IMG/VR virus record: IMGVR_UViG_3300025362_000020
Span: 1-42,147 of that record
DNA from: a virus
Length of the DNA: 42,147 nucleotides
Strand: one strand, 5' to 3'
Shown: positions 32,381 through 41,340 of the stretch, one piece after another
How positions within the stretch are numbered: position 1 is the stretch's first letter
How the letters are laid out: every line of letters starts with the position of its first letter
Notes under the pieces: model-generated
What the model saw: only the letters and a program-made list of their open reading frames with translations
The model's database searches: none
Told to the model about the DNA's origin: nothing
Translations under genes and position numbers: made by a program

Positions 32381-32413
32381 AAAAAAAGGAGTTAAAAATT
32401 AAACTCCTTTTTT
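32381..32413 (-). terminator. Terminator after the tail tube gene
   Basis: AAAAAGGAGTT (32383-32393) pairs with AACTCCTTTTT (32402-32412); T tract on the minus strand. Confidence 0.8.
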
Positions 32414-32431
32414 ATAGTTTGTATATAAAAA

Positions 32432-33031
32432 TTAAATAATTGATTCATCCCATGAGTCACATGCAAGAGTAAAGTTTTCAATCTTATATATGTCTTCACT
32501 CATAAATCCTAATTCAGGAGCTGGGATTTGGGACATTGGAAATACATTGTATAATTTCCACTGCCAAAAAGGATTTGCTGCTCTATCATACATTGTAATT
32601 AACATCCATGGAGCCACATAATCAGCTTTTAAACCAGTTCGTCCAGTTAATGGATCATATACTAAATCACACCATTTTCTTAATGTTTTTAGAACATAAG
32701 CACTTGGAGCTCTGTCAAGATTCACTTCAAATGTAATACCAATATCCATAGTAGTTTGATCAGGTTTTGCTCCTGCAAATCTTCTAGTAGCCCACTTATA
32801 TTGTTGTGCTATAGGAGATGTCGGGAAAGAGTGCGATACTAATCCTGAAATAGTTTGCACATTTTCAAGTATTAAATTAGTATTTTCTGTTGTAGAACCA
32901 ACTCCAACAGGCGGTGCTAATTGTATTGTAAAAAGATTTAAATATACTGGTTCGTAAAGTTCGGCCGCAGCCCTTGAATTTTTCCAATGAGGTAATCCAA
33001 ATGAACCTTGACTTTTTGAAAATTCAGCCAT
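32432..33031 (-). CDS. Tail tube protein, T4 gp19-like
   Basis: 199 aa; T4 gp19 is 163. It has the tube fold pattern: an N-terminal strand (YLNLFTIQLAPP), TTMDIGITFEVNLD, LKTLRKWCDLVYDP, then WKLYNVFPMSQIPAPELGFMSEDIYKIENFTLACDSW, in which the late strands and the D-x-W end are typical of T4-type tube proteins. It polymerises into the inner tube inside the sheath. Separated from the sheath gene by a GIY-YIG endonuclease gene. Confidence 0.85.
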   Translation of the reverse strand: MAEFSKSQGSFGLPHWKNSRAAAELYEPVYLNLFTIQLAPPVGVGSTTENTNLILENVQTISGLVSHSFPTSPIAQQYKWATRRFAGAKPDQTTMDIGITFEVNLDRAPSAYVLKTLRKWCDLVYDPLTGRTGLKADYVAPWMLITMYDRAANPFWQWKLYNVFPMSQIPAPELGFMSEDIYKIENFTLACDSWDESII

Positions 33032-33034
33032 AAT

Positions 33035-33733
33035 TTAATTTATATTATTTTTAATTCTTAAGTGTGATTTACTCAAGTTTTTTTTATGCTCTTCAGAAAA
33101 TTTTCGTCCTTTATGAGCATCACTTATTTTTTTCTTTGTTTCTTCTGTATGTTTTCTACCAATCATATATGATTTATCAACCTTTTTATGTGATTCACTC
33201 AAGTTTTTTTTGTGTTCTTCAGAAAATTTTCGTCCTTTATGAATATTACTTATTTTTTTCTTTGTTTCTTCTGTGTGTTTAAATCCTAATACTGAATTTC
33301 TAATTTTTTCTTTAGTTTCATCAGATAATTTTTTTCCATAATTAGGATTATTTTCTCCTATTGTTAATTCACTTCGTCTTTCACAAAAATCTTTATTATG
33401 TTTTTTTCCTAAATGGGAATTTCTAATTTTTTCTTTAGTTTCATCAGAAACTATCCAACCACTATTTCCACCTCCACCATCTGTTAAGTTATATCCATTA
33501 GGCCATTTTGATTGAAATTTCTTTATATAATAAATTTCTCTTTTATTTAACATATATTGATTTTCACAATATTCAACAATTTCCTTAGTAAAATTTATTT
33601 TACCATATTTTTTTAATTTGGCTTTTATTAAAATACCAGACCCCATATAAGAATCTGTTTTTTTAGTTGATATATGTTGACCAACATAATACTTATTATG
33701 TATATTATCTTTTATTTTATAAATATATTTCAT
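33035..33733 (-). CDS. GIY-YIG homing endonuclease with NUMOD3 repeats
   Basis: 232 aa. The GIY-YIG domain is at 1-90: YIYKIKDNIHNKYYVGQH (Y-I-Y ... Y-V-G), with E72 or nearby as the metal acid, and NGYNLTDGGGG at the end. Four to five NUMOD3 DNA-binding repeats follow (SDETKEKIRNSHLGKKH, TEETKKKISNIHKGRKFSEEH). It is SegA/I-TevI-like and free-standing, placed between sheath and tube. Repeats 3 and 4 are nearly identical at DNA level. Confidence 0.88.
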   Translation of the reverse strand: MKYIYKIKDNIHNKYYVGQHISTKKTDSYMGSGILIKAKLKKYGKINFTKEIVEYCENQYMLNKREIYYIKKFQSKWPNGYNLTDGGGGNSGWIVSDETKEKIRNSHLGKKHNKDFCERRSELTIGENNPNYGKKLSDETKEKIRNSVLGFKHTEETKKKISNIHKGRKFSEEHKKNLSESHKKVDKSYMIGRKHTEETKKKISDAHKGRKFSEEHKKNLSKSHLRIKNNIN

Positions 33734-33734
33734 A

Positions 33735-33750
33735 TTTTATTTTATATATT
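33735..33750 (-). promoter_or_regulatory. TATATAAAATAAAA promoter box, leftward
   Basis: On the minus strand GAATATATAAAATAAAATATG runs straight into the start codon of the GIY-YIG gene. This gives an almost leaderless arrangement. Confidence 0.4.
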
Positions 33751-33770
33751 CTTTTTATATGATTTATTTT

Positions 33771-36260
33771 TTAAACTGCTGTAAAACCACCAGAACTTGT
33801 AGTTCCAAGTTTATTTACAGTAATTCTATTAATAATTTTCTCCATTCCTTTATTAATCCATACTCCAATATCGATAATAGCAAAACCTTCATCGATTAAT
33901 TCAGGAGTATTATTTGTTTCATCCATAACAAGTTCATAGTTATAAAGAGCACCAGCATCTTTTATTGATTCAAGAATAGGAGTAATTGAATTAACAATAT
34001 TTAATCTTGAAACTGGAGTGTTATAATCAAATACAAAGTTATTAAGAACATCTTCTACTTGAAGTTCAATTGTATTTAATAATTCTCTTACATGTAAGTA
34101 ATTATAATCATTACTTGTTGTTTGATATGAAGTTCTATTTGAATAAATAAGAACTTGAGCTGTTTGAGGTCTTTCAATAATTGAATTATATCCAAATGGC
34201 TCTAAGTAATTTCTATCTGTTTGATCTACATTATATTCAACTCCACCAACTTTAGAATTTGAAATAATACCATTTTGATTTGCAACTATTGCAAAAGGAT
34301 CTCCACCTAAAAACTTTCTAATAAATGTATTAGAAACATCTGCTGCTGGAGGAACTAAAAATGATTTGTTATTTTCAAAATATCTTAAGTGTGGTCCAAA
34401 TACACCAGAATAATAAGCTCCATTATCTTCTGTAGGTAATGAGAATCTAAATGTTCTAGGCATATCAGGGTTACCTCCTTGAGGGATCCATTTAGTATCA
34501 AAGATTGGTTTTGGATCAGTCCCTGGAATAAATGTATCACTAAAATAAGGATCTTGCGAATTTAAGAATTGTAACATTGATGGTGCACTAATAATAGCAG
34601 TTGTTTTACCACGTGCTTTAGCTAATCTTGATAAATAAACTTTACCACCAAGTTCTGGTTTAAGACCATAAGCCATAGTATCAACTACATATCTGTAATT
34701 AATCATATTTGGATTAGTTAATCCTCTTAAAATACCTTGATCTTCTAACATACTATAAATTTTTTCTAAACCATCTTCTAAACTTGGTGATCCAGTAGTA
34801 GTATATCCTGGTAAATGATTATTAGTAAGTGTTAAACCATCTAAATTTATAAATTTATAATGAGTAGCTATTGATGCATCATCAATAGGTTTTTGTGCAA
34901 TAACATTTGTCGCAGAACCATATCCATAAATAGGTTCAGCTGTTCCATATTGATATACAGAACCATCATAAACTTTAGATGTAATATAAGTTACACCTGG
35001 AGGAACTGTAGTACTTGATGCTTTTTTAACTAATGTTCCAACTGTTAAATAATTTGCTCCAACTGAACTATCAGCATAAAACAATTTACCTGTATCACCA
35101 ACTTCTGTAATAGTAACGCTATTATGAAAAATTGATGCATCTAATGTACTAATATCATAACTTAAGAATGCTTTTTGTATATATGTAGATGTTGAACCAT
35201 CATAATTATTAATTAAATTATGTCCAACTAAATCAATATTATAAGTAGCAGTTTCTTGAGATGAACCATCTCCTAATTCCCAGCTTCCATTACTTGAATC
35301 CCAAATAAGTTGATCAAGGGCTTCATGATTTACATTTAATAATACACCAGTTAATGGTGAAGATGCATTAACAATATCTTCAATAAATTGGTTAGCACCA
35401 GTTTGATCCCTAAATTCAGGTATAATAGTTCCTGTCCAAGATCCAACTAAATTAACTTGTGGAAGATTTATAAAATCAATAAATTTTGTAGGTAAAATAC
35501 CATTTGAATTAAAATAATCAGTATAGAATGGATCTGTTGAAAGAGCTGAATAATCAGTCCAATTACCTTCCACTGCAATTACTTGTACAAAATAATCTTT
35601 TAATAAATCATAAGGGCGTATCCATGGAAATGGAATGTTTGATTCAGACCCATACCAATCTTTAGCATAAATACTAAATCCTTGTAAATTATTCGCTTTA
35701 CGAACAATAAACGAAATATTTTTAGTTCCTATATTTGCTAATTGGAATAACGGAGCTTCATCATTATTAGAAGCTACATATTTATTCGTAACTACACCTT
35801 GTAAATAATCTGAATCTGATTTCCAAAATCTCTCTCTATTAAAGAAATTAATATAAAGATCTTCTTTCATATTAGCAAAATTATCTTCTTGAACTGAAAC
35901 ACTTGAGTCAAGAGATAGTGCAGTAAATCCAACTTGATCTGTATTTATAGAATTATCTGGACTTTCATTAACATTTAATAAATTTATTGCAAACACTGGG
36001 GATTGTAATAAACATGTATCTATCGATCTTTGGAAGAACGAACCTTTTCTTTCTAATTTAAGATCTATATCACCATAAAATTTTTGACGATCACGAGTTG
36101 ATCTAATAAATACCGGTGTATTAAAAGGACCAATCTTAGAAAAACCTGGCACAAGTCGTAAAGATTGTGTTGTAATGGTAATTCTGTCTGATTGATTTAC
36201 TTCTATTGTATAAACTCCTGCAGATTGAAATTGAGAAAGGTCTAGTGCAAGCTTAGCCAT
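33771..36260 (-). CDS. Tail sheath protein, T4 gp18-like
   Basis: 829 aa; T4 gp18 is 659. The N-terminal strand (SQFQSAGVYTIEVNQSDRIT) resembles the start of sheath proteins, and FFNRERFWKSDSDYLQGVV lies near 155. The C-terminal third has the conserved sheath domain: INYRYVVDTMAYGLKPELGGKVYLSRLAKARGKTTAIISAPSM, FGPHLRYFENNKSFLVPPAADVSNTFIR and LNIVNSITPILESIKDAGALYNYELVMDE. The contractile sheath drives the tube through the envelope. The extra ~170 residues fall in the variable middle domains exposed on the surface. Confidence 0.9.
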   Translation of the reverse strand: MAKLALDLSQFQSAGVYTIEVNQSDRITITTQSLRLVPGFSKIGPFNTPVFIRSTRDRQKFYGDIDLKLERKGSFFQRSIDTCLLQSPVFAINLLNVNESPDNSINTDQVGFTALSLDSSVSVQEDNFANMKEDLYINFFNRERFWKSDSDYLQGVVTNKYVASNNDEAPLFQLANIGTKNISFIVRKANNLQGFSIYAKDWYGSESNIPFPWIRPYDLLKDYFVQVIAVEGNWTDYSALSTDPFYTDYFNSNGILPTKFIDFINLPQVNLVGSWTGTIIPEFRDQTGANQFIEDIVNASSPLTGVLLNVNHEALDQLIWDSSNGSWELGDGSSQETATYNIDLVGHNLINNYDGSTSTYIQKAFLSYDISTLDASIFHNSVTITEVGDTGKLFYADSSVGANYLTVGTLVKKASSTTVPPGVTYITSKVYDGSVYQYGTAEPIYGYGSATNVIAQKPIDDASIATHYKFINLDGLTLTNNHLPGYTTTGSPSLEDGLEKIYSMLEDQGILRGLTNPNMINYRYVVDTMAYGLKPELGGKVYLSRLAKARGKTTAIISAPSMLQFLNSQDPYFSDTFIPGTDPKPIFDTKWIPQGGNPDMPRTFRFSLPTEDNGAYYSGVFGPHLRYFENNKSFLVPPAADVSNTFIRKFLGGDPFAIVANQNGIISNSKVGGVEYNVDQTDRNYLEPFGYNSIIERPQTAQVLIYSNRTSYQTTSNDYNYLHVRELLNTIELQVEDVLNNFVFDYNTPVSRLNIVNSITPILESIKDAGALYNYELVMDETNNTPELIDEGFAIIDIGVWINKGMEKIINRITVNKLGTTSSGGFTAV

Positions 36261-36280
36261 ATTAATGTTGTTTATTTTTT

Positions 36281-36295
36281 ATTATTTATTCATAG
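36281..36295 (-). promoter_or_regulatory. TATGAATAAATAAT box, leftward (sheath gene)
   Basis: Reads ACTATGAATAAATAATAAA on the minus strand, about 20 bases before the sheath ATG. A variant of the same box precedes the gene at 41065 (TTTATGAATAAATAAAATAA). Confidence 0.4.
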
Positions 36296-36376
36296 TTTAA
36301 TAAAAATAATTTCTATTTTGTTGATAAAAAGTATTTTTATTATATATCATAATTTTATAAGGTTAATTTTATGATT

Positions 36377-38296
36377 TTATTTAAATGATTCACTTGGTTT
36401 ATATTTGTACTTGTTTTCATTACTCATGTCAAATATTTGTTTAATTTGTTCATCTTCATATAATGTTTTAAACATCTCGTCACTAAATTCAACATCATCA
36501 TCATAAGGTTCTTTTACTATATCCATTGCATATTTTTTTTCTGGTGAATTAGGTAAATCGTCTAAAAAATCATATAACCAATCAGTATAATCTGGTTCTT
36601 GAAATATTCTCGATATATTTAAAATTGCCATTACAGTATCATCATGACGAGCAATACCTTTTAATTTTCCATTTTTTCCTCTACCATATGCATTAAATTC
36701 ACAAAATGTTTCTTCTTCTGTTGGTATAATTGTCTTATTATCAATTAGTTTCTTTGCTAATTTTGCAAAATATTCTTTATCAGATCTAACTTTAAATCCT
36801 AATTTTTTGCGAGGAGGTTTTTCACCTGGAACTGGTGCTGTATGATAAGATTTCATTACAATTCCATCAAAAAATTCTTCATGATTTGTAAATTCTTTTA
36901 AATATGCTTTACCATTAAAATTCATTTCAACAACAAGTTTACAAAGTTCAGGATTTAATTGATCAAATACTATAGATTTAGTAACTTTAGCTAAAATATC
37001 TTCATCTTTTACATTATCTCTATATAATCCAATTTGTTCTATTCTAAATAAATTTTCGATTTGCCATTCATCAGATCTTAATTTCTTTAATTTAGCTAAA
37101 CTTTTTAATTTTACTTGATGAACGGATGCAATACTATAATCATTATCCTTTTTTTCTTCTGGATCTTTACCTTCTGCTATATCAATAGATATAATAAATC
37201 TATCAGTTTTTGGATTTATATCTTTATTAGGATCAAAATCATTACGCCATTTTAAATTTTCGTATAATTCTGAATCTAAATTAGTTTTTTCTAATTCTTG
37301 AAAATCATATGAATACATTTGAGATAAACGTTTCATCCATTTTAATTGGCTTCCAGTTAATAAATTATTGGTTTTTATATCAAATTTTAATTCAAACTCT
37401 TGGGCAAATTCATCATCACCAAAATCTCGCTTCATATCTTTAGCCCATTCATCATCATGCTCATCTACTTCCCAATAATCAACTCTTTTATTATAAAATG
37501 AATTTTGTTTTTTTATTGATTTATCCCATATATCAAAAAATAAATTATCTTGACCATATGGTGTAGAAGAAATAATACATTGTGAAATTTTAGATGAAGA
37601 TAATGTAGGATAAACAGCTCTCCAAAATTCTCTAGCTATACTTTGTTGAATATGTGCAAACTCATCTATATATAATACATGAATAGCAAAACCAAGTACA
37701 GCTGTTTTAGTAGTAGCTTGAGATGTTAACATACATCCATTATCTAACCTCATTCCAGTTTTACCTTGACTCATAATACCAGGTTTTAAAAAGAATGGTA
37801 ATCCTTGGAAAACTTTTATAACTTTATCGACAATTTCGAAGGCTGTAACTTGTTTATTCGCTAATATTGCAAGGTTACGATCTGTGTGGAAACAAAGATA
37901 CCAAGCAAAATAAGCTGCAATAGTCGTCGTTTTACCCGTTTGCCGGCTTGCCATTAAAATAAAATTACGAACTTTAGGTCCAAATTCTTCTAATAATTCT
38001 AAATAAACTTCTTCTCCTAAAACAGTTAAAATATCCCGTTGGAAATCTCTTAAATCAACTGTTGTTCTACCTTTATCAGTCAAAAATTTGCAATATACCC
38101 TAACAAAATGTTCGATATCATCAGAACATCTTATAAATTCCTCTTCTTCTTCTTTAGTTAATTGGAATAATATATTAGGGGCCTTTAAAGTTGGGTTCCT
38201 TTCAAAAAAACACCCTAGATTATTATCAATACCTTGTCTTAATTTTAATATTGTTTCATTAACTGTTTCTGTTGTCCATATTATATTTGAACCCAT
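36377..38296 (-). CDS. Terminase large subunit, T4 gp17-like
   Basis: 639 aa; T4 gp17 is 610. ATPase: Walker A ASRQTGKT (116-123), Walker B VLYIDE (207-212), and CIISSTP coupling motif near 240. Nuclease: IISIDIAEGKD with D about 366-370, VVEMNFNG, and HDDTVMAIL near the end, giving the RNase H-like acidic triad. RDFQRDILTVL (83-93) is the Q-motif-type adenine region. It pumps DNA into the prohead through the portal. The start lies six bases after the TerS candidate stop, so the two are coupled. Confidence 0.92.
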   Translation of the reverse strand: MGSNIIWTTETVNETILKLRQGIDNNLGCFFERNPTLKAPNILFQLTKEEEEEFIRCSDDIEHFVRVYCKFLTDKGRTTVDLRDFQRDILTVLGEEVYLELLEEFGPKVRNFILMASRQTGKTTTIAAYFAWYLCFHTDRNLAILANKQVTAFEIVDKVIKVFQGLPFFLKPGIMSQGKTGMRLDNGCMLTSQATTKTAVLGFAIHVLYIDEFAHIQQSIAREFWRAVYPTLSSSKISQCIISSTPYGQDNLFFDIWDKSIKKQNSFYNKRVDYWEVDEHDDEWAKDMKRDFGDDEFAQEFELKFDIKTNNLLTGSQLKWMKRLSQMYSYDFQELEKTNLDSELYENLKWRNDFDPNKDINPKTDRFIISIDIAEGKDPEEKKDNDYSIASVHQVKLKSLAKLKKLRSDEWQIENLFRIEQIGLYRDNVKDEDILAKVTKSIVFDQLNPELCKLVVEMNFNGKAYLKEFTNHEEFFDGIVMKSYHTAPVPGEKPPRKKLGFKVRSDKEYFAKLAKKLIDNKTIIPTEEETFCEFNAYGRGKNGKLKGIARHDDTVMAILNISRIFQEPDYTDWLYDFLDDLPNSPEKKYAMDIVKEPYDDDVEFSDEMFKTLYEDEQIKQIFDMSNENKYKYKPSESFK

Positions 38297-38302
38297 ATAT
38301 TT

Positions 38303-38932
38303 TTATTCTATTATTTCGGCATCTTCTACTATAGTTTTAGACAATTCTTTTTCTTTTTCAATTTTTATTGTTTTTGTGTGTTTTATTAATTCTTTTGTTC
38401 CTAATGCTAAAACTCCTTTTGAATTTTTTGTAAAATTTCCATCAGTAAGTTGCGCTAATTCTTGATTTTGTTCTCTAATATCTTCTTTAAGATCTCTATA
38501 TGTAATTTTAATAGCTTCCACTGTTTGTAATAATTGTTTATTTAATTCACCTATAGTTTTTGATAATCCTCCAAATACTTCAAACATTCTAGCTGACATT
38601 GCCCCTGATCTTACTTCTTCAACAAGAGCTTTTTGCATAGTTTCATTTAATGAAAGTTGATATAGCATGCCAGTTAACGATAATGTATCAATTGACATTT
38701 TATTTTTTAAATATGAATTTTCTTTAATAAGCTGATCAGATAACATAAAACCTGTTGCATTTTGTATCATTTTCTTTGCCTTTTTATGACATTTTCTTTG
38801 TAATTCTTCAAAATCTACATCAAATGAAGGTTCCATTGCTAATTCAGGATTGTCAAGAGCCTCTTTACCAATAGTTTCAGGACTTTGATTAATCATCTTT
38901 TCTAATTCTACTCGATCTGATTTTATAGTCAT
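38303..38932 (-). CDS. Candidate terminase small subunit
   Basis: 209 aa, mostly helical. An acidic N-terminus to about 45 is followed by KKAKKMIQNATGFML and LSLTGMLYQLSLNETMQKAL, then a coiled coil (about 115-160, KTIGELNKQLLQTVEAIKI) and a basic tail. T4 gp16 is a 164-aa coiled-coil ring protein coded just upstream of gp17, and this gene has that position and build. There is no detectable sequence signature, so the call rests on synteny. Confidence 0.5.
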   Translation of the reverse strand: MTIKSDRVELEKMINQSPETIGKEALDNPELAMEPSFDVDFEELQRKCHKKAKKMIQNATGFMLSDQLIKENSYLKNKMSIDTLSLTGMLYQLSLNETMQKALVEEVRSGAMSARMFEVFGGLSKTIGELNKQLLQTVEAIKITYRDLKEDIREQNQELAQLTDGNFTKNSKGVLALGTKELIKHTKTIKIEKEKELSKTIVEDAEIIE

Positions 38933-38939
38933 AATATTT

Positions 38940-39401
38940 TTATTTGTTTATAAGTAAATGTGTTAGTATATTATTTATCTCGATTTTAGGATAAACAATA
39001 TACATTATTTGATCGTTTGGTCCAGAATCTGTATATTTACATATCATTTTATGTGTTTTTGATGTATAAAAAATACTTTTCCTATTTGAATAATAATTAT
39101 TATTATGAAATGAGTTAGTATCTTGGGGATTTGAATCTTGATAATACCATTTATCCGTATTAGATATAAATGCTTTTTTTAATATATTTGATATAGCTGT
39201 ATTAAATTTTAAAATTTCCATATTTTCTGGTTTAACATTAATATGTGCACATAATGTTTTTAGCATTGTTGCTTCTTTATTGTATATTAATTCAAAATAT
39301 GATGATAATCTATATGATGGTATTTTTATATCCTTTATATATTCTAAAACATCACTATTTGATTTAGGTTTTAATATATCGTGTATTTTTTTAGCTTTCA
39401 T
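38940..39401 (-). CDS. Unknown protein with MKAKKIHDILKPKS leader
   Basis: 153 aa. It begins MKAKKIHDILKPKSNSDV: the MKAK start and LKPKS block are joined directly, with H-D in place of N-E, so the Glu cleavage site is missing or has become Asp. The rest is Asn/Tyr-rich (YYQDSNPQDTNSFHNNNYY) with no family recognised. It is inserted between a large structural gene and the packaging genes. Confidence 0.6.
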   Translation of the reverse strand: MKAKKIHDILKPKSNSDVLEYIKDIKIPSYRLSSYFELIYNKEATMLKTLCAHINVKPENMEILKFNTAISNILKKAFISNTDKWYYQDSNPQDTNSFHNNNYYSNRKSIFYTSKTHKMICKYTDSGPNDQIMYIVYPKIEINNILTHLLINK

Positions 39402-39406
39402 ATTTT

Positions 39407-41065
39407 TTATTTTTGTTTAGAAATATAAGGTGCAGAGAATTTTGCATCAGCATTATCCAAAATTAATGCTTGATCAGCATCCTTTGAAAAATATGATAAT
39501 AATTCTTTTGTTTGTTTTTCTTCTTCTATAGTAGTTTTAAATAATCTAATATTTGTAATATATGCAGGAGAACGATTTAAAGAATATTGATCAATTTGAA
39601 CGTGTTCTGGAGTAAATCGTAAAGTTTCATAAAAATTAATTTTTAATTTTGAATCACTATCAGTTGGATGTTCTTCCCATACATATGTATTATATTGATT
39701 CCAAGTATTTCCTAAGTTTACAACAACTCCATACCATTGATTATCGTTCATTCTGTCATCCATTATTGCAATATGTTCTTGGGCCCCGTATATAACTTTT
39801 ATATATTGATTTGCAAAAATATCAACAGATATTCCAGTATTTGTGTCATTAGTACCTTTAATCATTGAGATTGGAGGTTTTACTTGCATTTTATAACCTT
39901 TTGCATCATACCAATTTGATTTTATAGAAGCTAAATGGTTTACTACTGTTTCATCTATTTGACATGGATAATATGAATAACCAGCTGAAACATCAGTTAC
40001 AATATTAGCATAAAAATTAAGAGCACCAGGTCTTGAAATAACAAGAGTATCATTTACATTTAAATATTCATTTCCATTTACTTTTACTTTTATTTTATAA
40101 TTAGAAGTATATAAAGGATCATCATAAGGTGTTATAGATAATATTTCATGTTGTTTTTCAACTGATTGTGGCATTACCCATTCAATAAGTGATCTGTCAT
40201 AAGTTATTTTAATAACATCTCCTGTTGGATTAATATATTGAACGCCCATAGAATTATCAGTAGTTGCCATATTATAAAAATTTTGAGCTACTATAGTTCC
40301 ATAAAATTCTATATTATTAGATAAAATTGATAAACTGCTATCTAATATTTTATACTTATCTTCAGATGTTGAATTAAAAGGCGACATTTGTTTATCATCA
40401 GTTAGTTTTTCATATTCTGCATTCTGGGCATCTCCAAAAAGTTCTTGTTCACTGGTAGTGTACATATCAATCGTTTCTTGAAGTGCTTCTCCCTCTTTCC
40501 TGGATGCCTCAGACATAAATTTTCTAAGGTTTATTACCCATGTAGTTTCTTGTTCCATAAATCCTCTTTTTAAAAATGAAGATTCTACTTGATATAGCTT
40601 ATTTGGCATTGGTAAATAAACAACATCCTTTTTTTGAGGAGCTGATCCATAACCAGCAATTTCTTCCCAATATTTTTTATCAATATTAATTTCTAAAGGA
40701 ATTTCATATTCTAAACCCATCAAATCAAATTGATATTTTGAATCAGGAAAATTTCCATCAGGTATAATAACCTTTAAACATAATGGTTCTTCTTCAACAC
40801 ATGATAATGTATATTCCTGAAATATAACATCTTTAGATCTTTGTTGAGGAATTGCACGAAACCATCTAGCATCTATTCCAAACATTTTATTAGCTACATT
40901 ATTAAATGTATTATAAGTTTGTAATGCAGATAATGCATAATTTGGATTAAATATATTATCAGAATCTTCTGGAATATTAACCTGTAATGCACCGGCATTT
41001 TCTACCTGATTTTTAAGATTTCCTCCAGTTATATTTTGATTTTTTTGATCTGTACACTTAGCCAT
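39407..41065 (-). CDS. Virion structural protein (neck/baseplate region)
   Basis: 552 aa. The N-terminal part (about 60-190) includes MFGIDARWFRAIPQQRSKDV and LKVIIPDGNFPDSKYQFD. The C-terminal part (about 395-540) has a beta-sandwich pattern with WYGVVVNLGNTWNQYNTYVW and PAYITNIRLFKTTIEEEKQ, reminiscent of LamG/concanavalin-like folds. Place in the terminase-sheath cluster suggests a neck or baseplate part; T4 gp13-gp15 lie in this position, but no direct match is seen. Confidence 0.6.
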   Translation of the reverse strand: MAKCTDQKNQNITGGNLKNQVENAGALQVNIPEDSDNIFNPNYALSALQTYNTFNNVANKMFGIDARWFRAIPQQRSKDVIFQEYTLSCVEEEPLCLKVIIPDGNFPDSKYQFDLMGLEYEIPLEINIDKKYWEEIAGYGSAPQKKDVVYLPMPNKLYQVESSFLKRGFMEQETTWVINLRKFMSEASRKEGEALQETIDMYTTSEQELFGDAQNAEYEKLTDDKQMSPFNSTSEDKYKILDSSLSILSNNIEFYGTIVAQNFYNMATTDNSMGVQYINPTGDVIKITYDRSLIEWVMPQSVEKQHEILSITPYDDPLYTSNYKIKVKVNGNEYLNVNDTLVISRPGALNFYANIVTDVSAGYSYYPCQIDETVVNHLASIKSNWYDAKGYKMQVKPPISMIKGTNDTNTGISVDIFANQYIKVIYGAQEHIAIMDDRMNDNQWYGVVVNLGNTWNQYNTYVWEEHPTDSDSKLKINFYETLRFTPEHVQIDQYSLNRSPAYITNIRLFKTTIEEEKQTKELLSYFSKDADQALILDNADAKFSAPYISKQK

Positions 41066-41097
41066 TTAAATATCTTTATTTTATTTATTCATAAATA

Positions 41098-41125
41098 AAA
41101 AAAGGAGTTATAAAATTAACTCCTT
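41098..41125 (-). terminator. Terminator overlapping the end of the zinc-ribbon gene
   Basis: AAGGAGTTA (41102-41110) pairs with TAACTCCTT (41117-41125). On the minus strand a T tract follows, then the promoter box of the 552-aa gene. Confidence 0.75.
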
Positions 41126-41333
41126 ACCAATAATGTTTAGGACATTTTTCTTTAAAAACCTTTGTTTTTGCTTGAACAAAACATCCACAAATTTTGCAAA
41201 TTTTAAATTTATTTTCTAAAAACACACATTTAGAACAAATCTTATATCTATTATTATATAATTCTTTATTAGTTTTTAAAATATTAAAAATATTTAAAAT
41301 TAAATTAAAAAAACCAATGCATATATTTTTCAT
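41124..41333 (-). CDS. Small zinc-ribbon protein
   Basis: 69 aa. An N-terminal hydrophobic helix (MKNICIGFFNLILNIFNIL) is followed by a zinc ribbon: C33-x-x-C36 and C46-x-x-C49, then GCFVQAKTKVFKEKCPKHYW. The K-C-P-x-x-x-W ending is a pattern I recognise from small phage proteins near tail genes. Function unknown. Confidence 0.65.
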   Translation of the reverse strand: MKNICIGFFNLILNIFNILKTNKELYNNRYKICSKCVFLENKFKICKICGCFVQAKTKVFKEKCPKHYW

Positions 41334-41340
41334 TTATTTA

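Noticed and set aside
33064-33282. Plus-strand Phe/Leu/Tyr-rich frame opposite the GIY-YIG gene
   Set aside because: Complement of the Lys/Glu-rich NUMOD3 repeats, not a membrane protein gene.
38088-38465. Plus-strand frame across the TerS/TerL junction
   Set aside because: Antisense to two packaging genes; no start context.
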